Source: Eumeta japonica (lineage: Eukaryota; Arthropoda; Insecta; Lepidoptera; Psychidae). From it: 64,000 nt of DNA. Positions 36,323-47,909 of the stretch are shown here, one piece after another. The notes under the pieces are model-generated. The model was not told the DNA's origin and did not search any database. It saw only the letters and a program-made list of their open reading frames with translations. The stretch spans positions 248,001 through 312,000 of the forward strand of contig BGZK01000540.1 in NCBI GenBank assembly GCA_005406025.1. The letters are read 5' to 3'. Every line of letters starts with the position of its first letter. The first letter of the stretch is position 1. The position numbers and the translations under genes are program-made.

Positions 36323-38450
36323 CTGTCACACAAAAATAACACAATAAACTGCATTTATTTTATAGATGTTATTATAAATGTTAAATTTATTTTTTTCATT
36401 TTTCTACAAATGTAATTTATATTTGCATTTAAAAAATCAGTTGGTGCATTTTCAAACTAAACATTAAATGTGGAAAAAAGATATGATTGCTATGAGCCAT
36501 AAATGGGATATTTTATGAAAGTATCGCTATTTTTTTGTTTATAATATAGACACTTAATCCAATTATATAAATGCCTACTTAATAAAAATTTTGTATATTC
36601 ATATACGAAGCTTAATCTACTTTAGGTTAAATAATGTGTCTTGAATTCAAGACTTGTATTTATTTATAATTTTAAATTATGGTATCACAAAAAAAATGCT
36701 AATCTTTTTTTCAATAAAATGTAATATACATATTACAGACAATTTATTTAACTACAGACTGTCTAAATCATTATGATCACAACTAAAATATGACTAATAT
36801 GCAAATGAACACCAAGAATAATTCAAGTCAAACTCATTTAGCACCCGTGCAATAAATAAATAAATAAGCTCCATACTATGAAACATAAGAAATCCTTAAT
36901 GTGGGTTGGAAAGACGATTACTATAGGCGTAGCTTCGGTGCCCACTCTAGAAACTTCTTTGCCCACCCTAGAAAAACCGATAGTATTGTAGAATTAATTA
37001 CTGTTTTTTTTTTGTTTAAATATAACATTCAATACAAAACTAATTTATCCATTATCAACAATATCAAAATTGACTCTCATCTTCCGCAGTTTATAATTAA
37101 ATATAGTATTATTGGCTAGGTGCATGACGGCAGTGCCCCGGCTGCCGTTCGCAATTACTTGGGATTAAATGCGTCAAACAGTTTGTTTTCCAGAGAAAAG
37201 AAAGGCCTGCATTTACTTAATATGCGAATTAGGAAGGGAATTTTAATATTTGTTTTATTTATTGAATACATTAATTATTAACTATCGCACAACAGGAAGA
37301 ATATACATCCAGCATTTATGCCATTATTACTATAGTTCATAACACAACAACAATTACAATAACCTACGCATATTTCGAAATACAAATTGTTGGCAACTCA
37401 AAAGTAATTTCAATAGACTTTCCCAGATTATTAGTTTTCTGCCACGGCATGCGCTGCGTTCACTTTATTGTGCCTGTCATACCCTTTGAATACAGTAAAT
37501 ACCATGCACATTAAACCAAAAAATTTAGAAAGCTAGCTTAAGACTATTAAAATATGATAATGAAGAAATATAAATATATATCAAACATTTAATGTATTTC
37601 AGTTTTCACTTTTAGAAATATATCCATCCGCCGTTGTAATTAAATAATAAAGTATTCACTTCGGCATTAGATATTTTCCCATGTTAAAAAGTACAGTCCT
37701 AAGGAGACTATTACATTTTCTTGCCAGACTATATCTAGAACCGATTAAAGGTAATAGACAGACACACTTACCAGAATTTCTTTCATTTGATATTGTAAAT
37801 ACAAAAATGATTTTGTTTGTTAAGCTTTCACACCTAAACCTATTTCTGATGAATTTGGTAGAAGGGTCTGGAGACCCTTATGTATATCTATTCTACGCTA
37901 ACGCGAATGTTAGTATTCACTTCGCTGACCCAGTGGATTTTCAACTTTACTAATAATTAAATCAAGACGCCGTGTGATAAAAAGAGGAGTGAACCAACTG
38001 CATTATAAATTATTACTGGGCGTCATTTATGATCTCTCATCAAATGTGTGGTTAGTTCGGCTGGACGGTTGCCCCCATCCTACACAAAATCCCAACCATA
38101 ATATCAATGATAAAACCCCTGTGAAATTTTTAAGGAGCATATTTTACATACAAGGTTAACTATTGCATATTTCTCACAAGGGATACGTATCATACTGTCT
38201 TTCATACTTCACCTTTGAGAGAATTGTAAAATATGAATGTAACTCTAAACTACAACATGCAGTCAATAAATATTTCATTATTGACACATTTGAATATTGA
38301 TTTTGCCAGTGACATCTTTCGAGTGTATTACGAACTTTTGGGAAAAGTTTAAACAATATTATGCTAATAAAACCATTCGAATACAGCCAGTACAAGGAAT
38401 CCCAAATTAGGAAACTACAAAGCACAATCACCACGATCTAAAAAATTCAC
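36323..38450 (-). other. Intron of THAP copy B
   Basis: Runs from an AAG|GTGAAT donor (38450) to a GTGACAG acceptor (36323). It splits the THAP finger at the same residue as in A and C. The small plus-strand frames at 36901, 37681 and 37974 have no family features. The block near 38310 shared with intron A supports a common origin. Confidence 0.7.
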
Positions 38451-38600
38451 CTTGGAATGAATTGTTGGCTCGAAGTCTCGATTAACGGCTTCAATCCATT
38501 TCCGACGGAGAATTGGGTTTTTTGGGAAAGAGAAAACTGTAACTTTCTCACAATCGCTATAATTTCCTCTACAATCAGGCACACAACATTTGTGACCCAT
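38451..38600 (-). CDS. THAP protein B, exon 1
   Basis: Fifty codons, ATG at 38600, donor AAG|GTGAAT in phase 0. It encodes CCVPDCRGNY (the C5-x4-C10 half of the zinc site), VTVFSFPK, RRKWIEAVNRDF and ends ...HSK. Together with exon 2 it forms a complete C2CH THAP domain. Without this exon the protein would have no DNA-binding finger, so the ~2.1-kb intron must be removed for function. Confidence 0.87.
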
Positions 38601-41233
38601 TCTATTTGAAGTATTATATTGTTCGGCAGTTACTTGCAGTATAGGTTACTTGTTAAAAGAATTCAGAATACTTTTAGTTTAATTTTCACGCGTAACTCTC
38701 TTTGAAATTTAAATTTTAAAATGAATTTATAACTGAGCTTGTACAAATATACTCTGCACTGGTACTCTGTGATAAGTAAACAAAATAACGAAGGCAGGAG
38801 AATAACACTTGAAAATAAACTTTCAGTGCTACCATAATTAAAATAAAACCTGTAAAATGTGTAATTTAGTACATAATATTGAATCCATTTACATTAGTAT
38901 AACTAACAATTCTAATAATAATTATACCTTAGAAGTGCATTAAAATGATTGTTCTCTTTTAATTAAGGTACAGTTTAAAAAAGAAATATTGATCAACCGA
39001 TCAAGCTGATAACCGATACAATGATAGTAGAATGTAAGTGTTTTTTTTTTTATTATTGTTATTTGATTTTTCGAACTCTTTTCCATCTTAGAATATCTAT
39101 CTCATGCTTTGTCTTTTTTAGATCTCTCCTTTTGTTTAACTGCTTACTTTAATTGATCAATAAATAGTTTTGGTGAAATAGTTTCTTATAAAAAATTTGA
39201 GATAGACGAATGGACCAATATCAAAGTAATTCGTATACACGCATGTCAAGAAAGAAAAGATATTTTAAAATAATGATTTTTAGAATCATATTTACAGCAC
39301 CTAATGTTACGGCATCTTTTCATAAATATGTAATGTATAATGCTAAACTAATTATTCATCAATAACTATTCAAATAATTTTTAAATGAGAATATATTTAA
39401 ACTTAAGATCAAATTTCTATAAGAAAACTCACCAAAAAAGAGACAGACAATAATCTTGTTAGCAGCACTTCTACTTAAATAAAACGCCAAATTCTAAGAA
39501 AATATTTTACTTTTTCAAAGATTTTCTGTATTCTTAACACCTTTTCACTATTACAAAAAGAAAGTTTCTTTTTTTTTTAAATAAGAAAGTGTCTGAATAA
39601 ATCTCTGAAAAAGTAGCACATTTTCTGAAATTTTGCACTTTTGTTTATTTAAGACTATGTCTACCAAAAATTATTTTCTAAATTAATAGAAATTTAAGCA
39701 TCCATCAGAATCGCATGACATTTACAAGTTTTTTCGTTAATAATAAAAATTACTTTTGTAGTATATTCAGTTTGTTTATAATAGTCACTGCTTGGTTGCA
39801 ATCAAATATAAAGTAAACAGTTTTACCAAATAGCCGTATGTCCAATTGAATTTACCATCAATAATATCTCAGGAACTATATCCAAACGTTAAACTATCTG
39901 GGTAACTTAGTCATTTTCATTTTCCCTATAATTGTGACAAAGAATTAATTCCATAATAATGAATAAAAACCAAAGAGACTATAAGAAAGAATTCACGTAA
40001 TTCTTGAAAGGAAAATGAAATGGCATACATCAGAGAATAATCTATAGGACTTTATGGTATACCACATTACTAGTAGTCACTGGCTTAAGAGCTTATCCGT
40101 CCTTTATTTATAGAATTTATCACAAAAACTCTCATAAAATCAAAGCACATTACTCAAAAAAAGGTGACAAATCAGGTGACAAAAGCTGATACTGAAAATT
40201 ACAATCCCTTTTTGTTAAAAGTTAAATCATCAGAAAAATATTTTTTTCATTAATCACTTGCTTTTCAATTTCTTCAGAAACTTAATATTAATTTACATAT
40301 GTTCGACTTCAATAATAACAAACTCTTTATACAAAATTTTAACGTCCTTTTACCTCCAAAAGCGATACATTCCCAGAAACGTTGATACAACAGGTTTTAA
40401 TTTATAAACAGAAGAAGAAACACAAATTTCTATATTTCTAATTACAAAGTGACTAATTTCCGGACAAACTTTTAATCTGAACTTAAGCTGCTTATAAAAA
40501 GATTTGTTGAAAAACCTTTTTATTTATATAACTCCTGTAAACATGATTCTAAACTGAATGAAGACAATGCACTGTACAACTCAAAAGAAATTCTGTTCTT
40601 CCGAATAGCCTGCCAATGATATAACGGTGCAGGTTCAACGCTCCCCGACTCTAAACTTTTACGTTGCCTTCACTCGGTCAATGTTAATGTTTTATTGGGA
40701 AGATAAATAATTATTTAAATTAAACAGCTTTTACAGAAAATAATTATCGAGCTCCAAAAGTCGTATACTTAAATGTTTAAATTTTCGGTGTCATCTGTCT
40801 AAGAGATGAGGCTTAACGATTAAATTAATATAATTTCATGTCATATGTAAAGAACTACGTTGAATTGTGCCTATTTGAACTGCATATCTACTCTGATGAG
40901 TAAATGATTGACCTGTTTCTATCTTTTTAAAGAAAAGTTTCAAGATAAATATTATGATAAGAAAAGGAAGCCTTTCGAAATAAAAATGGTTTGTAATTGA
41001 TAGCTGTACACCTAAAAATGTTTCCAAATATTAAATTGACAGAATTATTATTGATATTTATGTTCTATAACGCGAGCGAGTAATGTACGAAATGCAAATT
41101 TTAACCAAACAAAATTCTTAGCCAAAGGAAACGCTTTCACAAAATAGGACAGCTTGGGCTTTATATACGACAACAAGTATTTAAACAGGATATTCTTTTT
41201 CAGTAAATAGTATTCTACAGTTTAATCATGTAA
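38601..41233. other. Intergenic between THAP B and the GC-rich island
   Basis: Very AT-rich. No gene seen. A degraded MITE family M copy lies at about 40556-40680. This is the putative upstream region of gene B, but no promoter motif could be picked out. Confidence 0.5.
40556..40680 (-). mobile_element. MITE family M, eroded copy
   Basis: Order of blocks preserved but degraded: CACTGTACAACTC, AATAGCCTGCCAATGATATA, GCAGGTTCAACGCTCCCCGA. This matches 16642-16804 in the same orientation. The right end is lost. Confidence 0.5.
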
Positions 41234-41254
41234 CGGCGATTTCAGCTATCGCCG
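41234..41254. other. Hairpin at the left edge of the GC-rich island
   Basis: Arms CGGCGAT and ATCGCCG pair perfectly around a 7-nt loop, exactly where base composition changes from AT-rich to GC-rich. On the minus strand it would form the 3' terminus of the retroelement, which shows no poly(A). Confidence 0.55.
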
Positions 41255-41414
41255 CGTAAGCCCGCACCCCGGATTGCCTTTCTTCACGAGCGCACGCTTC
41301 TGTGGTCAGCGGATTTCTTGTAGTGTGGCGGCGATTAATGATGGACAGCGTTTTCTTTCAGACTTCTTTATTCAGCCGAGCTTTACAATGTGACGGTTGG
41401 CTAGCAACTGTGTC

Positions 41415-41454
41415 GGATGCACCACTCCCACTGCATTTTATAGGTGGTGCATCC
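41415..41454. repeat. 11-bp perfect hairpin in LINE 3' region
   Basis: GGATGCACCAC and GTGGTGCATCC pair around an 18-nt loop. It lies downstream of the reverse transcriptase ORF on the minus strand and could be a structured RNA element in the retroelement's 3' UTR. Confidence 0.6.
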
Positions 41455-41707
41455 GTTGCACATGTGAGTTGCATACATCTTAATTGGGGAGGCGTGGCCA
41501 TGCACTTAATTTGCATATGCATTGGCGGCCGTTGCGAGTCCTCTGCACCCTGCTGCGGGTGCAGGTGCGGGTATGAGCCCATGGCTCGGACCCGGGCTTC
41601 ATCTCAAGGGGGACACTGCCCCCTCGGGTCTTTTGTTTATTGGTTGGCGACTTCCGTCGCTCGTTCAGTGTCCGTCAGTCACACTTTCTCATCATCGGAC
41701 GTTTCGG

Positions 41708-43183
41708 TTACCAGGTCCCGTGGGAGCTGGTATCCTCTTGTCGGTCGGTCAAGAAGTGGTGCCAGGTTGTGCAGTGATGGGTGGGGCCTGCGTCTGCGCG
41801 GTTAAAGGCGCGTCTCGTCAACCTTCTGACGAACTCCTCGATAGTCTCGACTCCCAGGTCTCTGGCGATGACGTCGTTTCTGACGTACCACCCGGCCCCG
41901 CAATCAGGCGGCTGGCCTGGAGACGCTGGCGCTGCAGTCCCGAGCAAAGGGCATACCAAGCCGGTGCAGCGTAGATCAGGCGGGAGCGTATGTAGCGCTT
42001 GTAAATTGCTACTTTTGTATTTATGGGCAGTCTGGAGGCGAGTATCGGCCGCAGTTTGGCGCGCGCAGCCCGACTCGTCTGGATGACGTGGTCTACTTGG
42101 AGTCATTCGCAATGAGCGGTCGATATGCACGCCCAGATATCGCACTCGTGTGTTCCACTCGACCGCCTGACCTCTCAGGCGCAGTTGATCGGGCATGTTT
42201 CTTTGGCTACCGGTTAATAGAGCGGCCGTCTTACTGACATTGACGGCCATCCTCCATTTATCCAGCCATTCGGGTAGCAAATCAAGTACGCGCTGGATCT
42301 TCTTCGCGGCTAGGTCGGCCCTTCGCAACGATGCAAAATACGCGCTGTCATCAGCGTACAGCGCCAGCATCACGTCGTCCTCCCAGTCCTCAAGATGACC
42401 ATGCAGCGTGGGTATGTCGTCAGTGTATACCGCATACAGTTCGGGGGAGAGGCAGCTGCCCTGTGGCACTCCTGCTCTTATCGGGCGTGGGGCGGATAGT
42501 ACGTCGTCGACGGCGACGCAGAAACTACGACGTTGTAGAAAGTTGGCGACAACTCTTGTGAGAGCAGGTGACAACGAGGTGTCCATGAGCTTATATATGA
42601 GGCCGTCGTGCCACACCCTGTCGAAAGCCTTTTCCATATCTAAGAGTACTGCTACCGTATATCTTTCGCAGTTCCTTTCGGAAGCGAGGTAGTGCAGTAC
42701 CTTTATGAGCTGCAGTGTGGTGGAATGTCCTTCGCAAAACCCGTACTGTTCCTGGCGCGGGGTCAGGAAGAGGCGCAGTTTGGTGAGCAGGGCCCGCTCA
42801 AAGGTCTTTGCCACATGTGATAACAAGGTGATAGGCCGAATGTTCTCTGGTTTACGCGGGTCTTTTCCCGTTTTGGGTATCGTTATAATTTTCCCCCTTT
42901 TCCACTCCTCCGGGAAGTGACCAGTGCGGAGTATTCCGTTGAACACTCTGTTCATGGCCACTATTGCCCTTCTGGGGAGATGCCTTAGAGCGGCCGTAGA
43001 CACGCCGTCCGGTCTCGGGGCTTTCTTTTTGGGGAGGCGTATGATAATCTTGTGGAGTGCGGCTGGGGTGATGAACAGGTCTCCCGGAGGCGGGGGAGGG
43101 GCGGTGGCCATGAACTTGGCGTGCATTGGCGTTCGTTCGTGGGTCTTCCACACCTTCGTTCTTAAGGGTGCAGGTGCGGGACG
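41708..43183 (-). pseudogene. Jockey-like LINE reverse transcriptase (5'-truncated, frameshifted)
   Basis: The open frame (481 residues from GTG at 43153, open upstream to about 43183) carries a non-LTR reverse transcriptase. In order: LPKKKAPRPDG (40-50), IRPITLLS (105-112), GFCEGHST (138-145), LLDMEKAFDRVW (170-181) with the first catalytic Asp, GVPQGSCLSP (228-237) and ALYADDSAYF (264-273) with the YADD pair, then WRMAVNVSKT and VRYLGVHIDRSL. The order and wording are those of the Jockey clade. Near 42088 the frame shifts; the adjacent frame carries the expected YKRYIRSRLIYAAPAWYAL-type thumb region. It shifts back near 41900 to RNDVIARDLGVETI. No endonuclease domain or ORF1 is present upstream, so the copy is truncated or internally deleted and cannot retrotranspose by itself. 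Confidence 0.85.
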
Positions 43184-43222
43184 GAGGACTTATTTTTTTG
43201 CCTTAAGCCTTATTTTTTTGCC
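43180..43222 (-). repeat. A-rich tandem pair (GGCAAAAAAATAAG)
   Basis: On the minus strand GGCAAAAAAATAAG occurs twice, about 20 bases apart. It lies exactly between the reverse transcriptase ORF and the GC-rich tandem units. It resembles a retroelement tail and may mark the junction of two fused elements. Confidence 0.5.
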
Positions 43223-43294
43223 TTGCCCCTCGTCGGGGATACGACCCCGACGGATCAGGTGGCAATGGTTTGAACCATTGATCTGGAATCATGC

Positions 43295-44100
43295 CGGTGC
43301 CGTCGCCGCACCGCCCGCGGGTGCGCGCGATCATCGCGCATGCGCAGCCGGCAGGTGGAGGGGGGCATCCGGCTTGACAGTTGGTGCTCGACGAGGGTTG
43401 GAGGGAGGCGCAGCTCAAGCTGCACACGCAGCCGACCGCCGGTGGTCGGACGCTGGTGGACGCCGACCGAATCAAGGCGGCACGCATCGGTGACCCGCGT
43501 AGGCGTAGATCTAACCGAGCGCGCCTGCCGACCGCTGATCAGGCTATCCAAGCATCGGACGACAGCAGCCAGGGCAGTACGTGTCAGCGAGCCGCGTTCG
43601 TCAACCTCTTCTTTTCTCTCTGTCCCTTGTCGTGGTGTCGATCCGGTGCCTACGCCGGACCACCCGCGGACGCGCGTCATCGCGCATACGCTCGATGGTG
43701 GGTGGGGGGGGCACCTGGTTGTGAAGAGGTAGTTGCCGGGGGCGGGAGGGAGGCGCAGAACAGGCTGCACACGCAGCCGACCGCCGGTGGTCGGACGCTG
43801 GTGGACGCCGACCGGATCAAGGCGGCACGCATCGGTGACCCGCTAGGCGTAGATCTAACCGAGCGCGCCTGCCGACCGCTGGTCAGGCTATCCACGCATC
43901 CGACGGCAGCAGCCAGGGCAATACGTGTCAGCGAGCCGCGTCCTTTATCCTCTTCGTTTTTCAATCTTCGCTCTTCTTCCTTCAATCTTCAATCCGGCGC
44001 CTACGCCGGGCCACCCGCGGGCGCGCGCGTCATTGCGCATGCGCTCGCGGCGGTTGGGGGGGGGGCGCCGGGTTTCGGAGTGGTGGTTGACGAGGGCGGG
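43295..44100 (-). repeat. GC-rich tandem units of ~350 bp
   Basis: Two nearly complete units (about 43401-43744 and 43747-44100) plus partial units on both sides share blocks such as GGTGGTCGGACGCTGGTGGA, TAGATCTAACCGAGCGCGCC and CATCGCGCATACGCTC-type segments. They lie upstream of the LINE on its own strand, as promoter-bearing 5' UTR monomers do in some LINEs. The open frames here (for example 43381-44223 plus) are composition artefacts; the repeated peptide simply mirrors the DNA repeat. Confidence 0.7.
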
Positions 44101-44790
44101 GGCACGGCTCAGCCACGCACGCATCAGCGAGCCGGTGTCCTCTTCTTCTCGCTCCGGCCCTCGTCTGGGTCGTCTTTCCGATCGGCGAAGGGCCCCCGAA
44201 GCATCGGTTCACAATTAGAATAATTGTTCCCACGATGTCCGGGCAGGCGCCCCGCCGTCTGCAGCGTGGTAGGCGCGCGGCGTCGGACACTTCAGCGTCC
44301 GGTAAACGCCGGGGGCGGCCGTACCAGTGCGCTCTGCACGTCCATGGTGGCCGCGGTGCCGAGCCGCCTACATTTTAATGAATTAGAATGCGGCGACATC
44401 AGCTTTGGTGCGGTGGTGTGAATGTCCGGGATCTCAATTAAATTGAGGGTAGTCACAGAATATGCAGGCCGGTCCGGGGCGCGGCGCGTAGCGCGGCGCG
44501 TGGCGCGCGTGTTCGGCAGCACACACGCACGCAGGACGGCCTGCATTGGTTCCCTTGGGCGTCGGACGCGTCCTCAACGGCTTATGCCGGAGGTGTTTGC
44601 GATGTAATCCGGACTCGCACTCGCGGGAGACTTGATGATAATAGTGGTGAGCTGGCGTCCGATCCCGCTGCGCCACGCCTAGGCGTGCGCCGCGGGCCGC
44701 TGCCGGGAGTCAACTGAGTACATTGGCGCCACTAGCACCCGAGACACCGATTAGCGGCCGTGCCGTAATGACGGCCGCTTTTTAAGGCCT
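44101..44790. other. GC-rich right part of the island, no gene seen
   Basis: Very CpG-rich, with a short GCGCGGCGCGTAGCGCGGCG-type tandem near 44477-44510. No protein family is recognisable on either strand. The island ends at the hairpin 44754-44778. Confidence 0.5.
44754..44778. other. Hairpin at the right edge of the GC-rich island
   Basis: GCGGCCGT and ACGGCCGC pair perfectly around a 9-nt loop and are followed on the plus strand by TTTTTAA. This marks the abrupt return to AT-rich sequence and is a counterpart to the hairpin at 41234-41254. Confidence 0.55.
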
Positions 44791-45064
44791 ATCATTGGTC
44801 CTCCCCACCAAAGAACGATTTCGTATACAACTCACACGCACATTACATTTCAAATGTTTTATTTATCAAATACAAAATTCTAAAAAGCAAACAACAAACA
44901 AATATTTCTCCTTAAAACTAGTCCCTACCCGGGTAATAAAAAACTATACAAAAAAACTCTTTAATAAAACACACACAAAATAAATATTAATTACAAATAA
45001 TCCTTTATCAAGTCCGTATAAGACACAATACAATCTTTAAATTTATATTAAATGGTAATATTAA

Positions 45065-45290
45065 AAAAAGGCAAAAGGTTGTTTTTTTATGATTCTGTAG
45101 TCTACAGGGAACCCTTATAGTTTCGCAATGTCCATTTGTCTGTCCGTCTGCCTGTCTGTTTGTCCGCGGTTTATAGCTCAGAGGTTTTTTCTACTTGAAA
45201 GCTATAATTTGGTATACACAAAGTGAGAGATTAAAATCATAAAAAAATATATTTAGGGACCCTTTTCTACGCGTAAAGTGAGGTTGAATT
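45065..45290 (+). repeat. Dispersed lepidopteran-type repeat
   Basis: Carries the landmark order AGGGAACCCTTATAGTTTCG, TCTGTCCGTCTGCCTGTCTG, GAAAGCTATAATTTGGTA, AGGGACCCTTTTCTACGCGT, AAGTGAGGTTGAATTTTTTT. It is recognised from memory as a very common non-coding repeat of Lepidoptera. It is better preserved than the relative at 8870-9140. Confidence 0.6.
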
Positions 45291-46620
45291 TTTTTTTCTT
45301 TCTTGCGGCGAGGAGGAGGTAAAAAATGTCTATCCTGCACACCCTCCCGCCTGTACGCGTGGGTAGTGTGGGACTGAAACCCACTAAAAAATTCCTCCTG
45401 AAAGTGAAGTATTGGGTCGGCTATGCTACTTAGTCGGTCGAGACGAGTCGGATGACAAGTCAGACGACTTTGATAGCTTCACGGAGTGCGGCCGGACGGC
45501 ACATGCGAGTGCCGACGGCGCGTGACATGCGCTATGGACGACGCCTGGAGGAAGTCGTCTCGGCATAGGATGTCGCAGGAAACCGTCACGGGTCGGTTCC
45601 CTTCCCTCCTGTCCGGCCGGAGGCGGTTAGCGGCGGCCGGGTGGAGTAAGGGAGCTTATATAGGTCGATGACCTGACTAACGGATAGACCTACTCTAAGT
45701 CAGTCATGCGTGTAGTTGACGTCATTAAGGCTTTTAACTGCCGCTGTAAGAGCGTCAGGTGGATCGGTAAGTACGTTCCGTGGCCTACGGATAAGGTGGG
45801 TGGAAGGCGGCGGTTGATAGTCAACCGCCGCGCAAAGGAGTGCATTGGGATGTGATCCCGCGTTGTCGAAGAATCGCTTCAATGCGTCCTTCATATATTT
45901 GGAAATAGTGGGGAGTTCTAAGTCCCTATGGAGAATTGAATTACGAACACACCAATGTGCATCCGTTGCGGCTCTACAGAATTTATTCTGTATTACCTGT
46001 AGTCTATGTAGTGCTTTCGGAGCGGCGTGAGCGAAGACGGGAGACGCGTATGTCATCACCGTCCTAATATACATTTTGTATATGGTACGTTTATTACGTC
46101 TAGATAGTTTACTTTTCTACCGAGCATGGCCCCGAGCCTTGCTTTGTAGAAAAGTGCAGTATTTCTAACACGCTCGATATGATCTTGGAAGTGTAGATTT
46201 TTATCGAGCGTGACTCCTAAGTATTTGTAGTTCCGTTACCACGGAATGTTCGCATCCAACATTTTAAGATTGGGAGTGTTTTTGTCGACAATGAATCGAC
46301 TCCTAATCTTACCATACTTGAATTGTATGGCTGCTGATTTGTCGGGGTTTACCTCTATCCTCTACTTCCGGAGCCAGTGACCTAGCTTATCAATGGCCCT
46401 TTGGAGGGGGAGGAGAGTGAATCGGGTGCTCCTATTTCTACTTCCGTAAAAGAGCGCGGTATCGTCCGCGAATAACGCGAGTTGGACGCCAGACGACGAC
46501 GGTCGCGGTATATCGTTTGTGTACGCGGAGTACAGCAGGTCGCGGAGGTGTCAGTGAGGATGAATGTTTTCTCGTTTAACCCATGACGTGTAGTAATGTC
46601 GGATAGCTCATTCAAACATA
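45291..46620 (-). pseudogene. Second Jockey-like LINE relic (C-terminal half)
   Basis: On the minus strand, codons spread over several frames spell a reverse transcriptase C-terminal half. First come LYSAYTNDIPRP and LALFADDTALFYG (about 46455-46540), then a palm/thumb segment. Near 45700-46074 follow VMTYASPVFAHAAP and a RDLELPTISKYMKDALKRFF segment that parallels DLGVETIEEFVRRLTRRAF of the element at 41708. Stops and frameshifts break it, and everything upstream of the FADD region is missing. A T-run on the plus strand near 45290 could be the complement of its poly(A) tail. Confidence 0.75.
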
Positions 46621-47759
46621 TTGCGCTACAATAAATATATTTTTCGATTTGGAGAATTATTTGCGAAATAATAAGTTTTTTGAAAGTCTAATTTTTGATA
46701 CAGTCAAATGTCACCACATCTTGTCGGGAGATGTTTATTCTTGGATGTCTGAAAAATTTCACTGTTAAAGTATATATAAAGAAGTTGAAAGGAAAAATTT
46801 TGCAGCTAATTAGACTTTACAAGCTAACGAGTAACAGTCGACCGACTTAATAAATATATTTAGCACAGCAAAATTTCGTATAAATTACATTGAAAATTTT
46901 TTAGATGATGTTGATTGTTTAAATATATATATATTTGTTATGTTAAATGTTATTAACCGTTAAAGCCTGAAGTTTGATTAATTGGTTCATAATATCAAAT
47001 AAATAGTTCCCTTATAAGCCCGCATATTGTGACGGGTAATTATGAAACCCTACACTGCGCATGGGCCAACATACAATTAGCCGGTTTTTTTTTTAACTTA
47101 GGGATACATACTGTCCCTTATAATTTTCTTAACATCGTTTTTGCAACTAAAACACAACATCTTTAACTTATGAGAGAAAGAATTAAAACAAGAGGGTAAG
47201 TAATTTAAAATTTAAAGAATCAAAGAAAATATTAACAACATAAATGTGAAAAAATATCAAATTGTGAATTAAAAATAAACGAAGAAACGTTATTGGTTCT
47301 TTTTAAAATTGCTTCATAGTATTTTTGAGAGCAAACGAGTGTACGATCGATTAAAAAGTAGATAGCCATCGGCACCCACGAACACTCACAACTGCAGAGA
47401 AGTTATTAGTGTTTTACTGGCTTCTTGGGTAGGCATAAGATATCTGATAATGAGAATATAGATGGAGTAGAAGAGGGGTGACCTGAGGGGAAATACAGAA
47501 TATTTTTTTTTCTCAAGATATTTTATTCTAATTTTCTCAAATTCGGGTAATTTGATCAAAGTTTAGAGGAATTTCGGAAACTTTTATTGGTAACATATTC
47601 GCAACTCCTTAAGTAATCTGTGACTAACAAAAGTCAAAACGATTGAAAACATTAGGCGAACTGTTTGAATTTGATTTTTGAAATAACATTGTATTAAAAG
47701 TCATTCATTGAGGAATGCTTAATACTTGATTACATTATTTCAGCCACTTCCTATAAAAG
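46621..47759. other. Intergenic upstream of THAP copy C
   Basis: No gene seen. A weak copy of repeat R2 occupies about 47380-47500 (CTTCTTGGGTAGGCATAAGA and following). Just before the ATG of copy C, a TTATTTCAG acceptor-like site at about 47735-47743 could end a 5' UTR intron. Confidence 0.45.
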
Positions 47760-47909
47760 ATGGTTAGTGGATGTTCTGTACCAAATTGTAAAGGCAATTA
47801 TGCTAATACTCCAAAACTAACAGTTTTCTCATTCCCTAAAAACGCAATTGCTCGTCGTAAATGGATAGAAGCGATTCATCGAGACTTCGTGCCGACACCT
47901 TATTCCAAA
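47760..47909 (+). CDS. THAP protein C, exon 1
   Basis: Fifty codons from ATG 47760 to an AAA|GTGAGC donor in phase 0. The encoded half-finger has CSVPNCKGNY (C5-x4-C10), LTVFSFPK, ARRKWIEAIHRDF and ...YSK. Its length, reading phase and donor site are the same as in copies A and B, on the opposite strand. It must be spliced across about 6.4 kb to reach exon 2, where the CxxH half lies. Confidence 0.85.

Noticed and set aside
37681..37953. 90-residue plus-strand ORF in the intron of THAP copy B
   Set aside because: No recognisable domain, not conserved in introns A or C.
41302..41974. Overlapping plus-strand ORFs of 167 and 150 residues
   Set aside because: Antisense to the LINE 3' region and its reverse transcriptase; shadow frames.
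43381..44223. 280-residue plus-strand ORF with internal peptide repeats
   Set aside because: The peptide repeat follows from the GC-rich 350-bp DNA repeat. Open frames exist in several phases because stops are rare in such sequence.
45486..45671. 61-residue plus-strand ORF
   Set aside because: Overlaps the presumed 3' part of the second LINE relic on the opposite strand; no family features.
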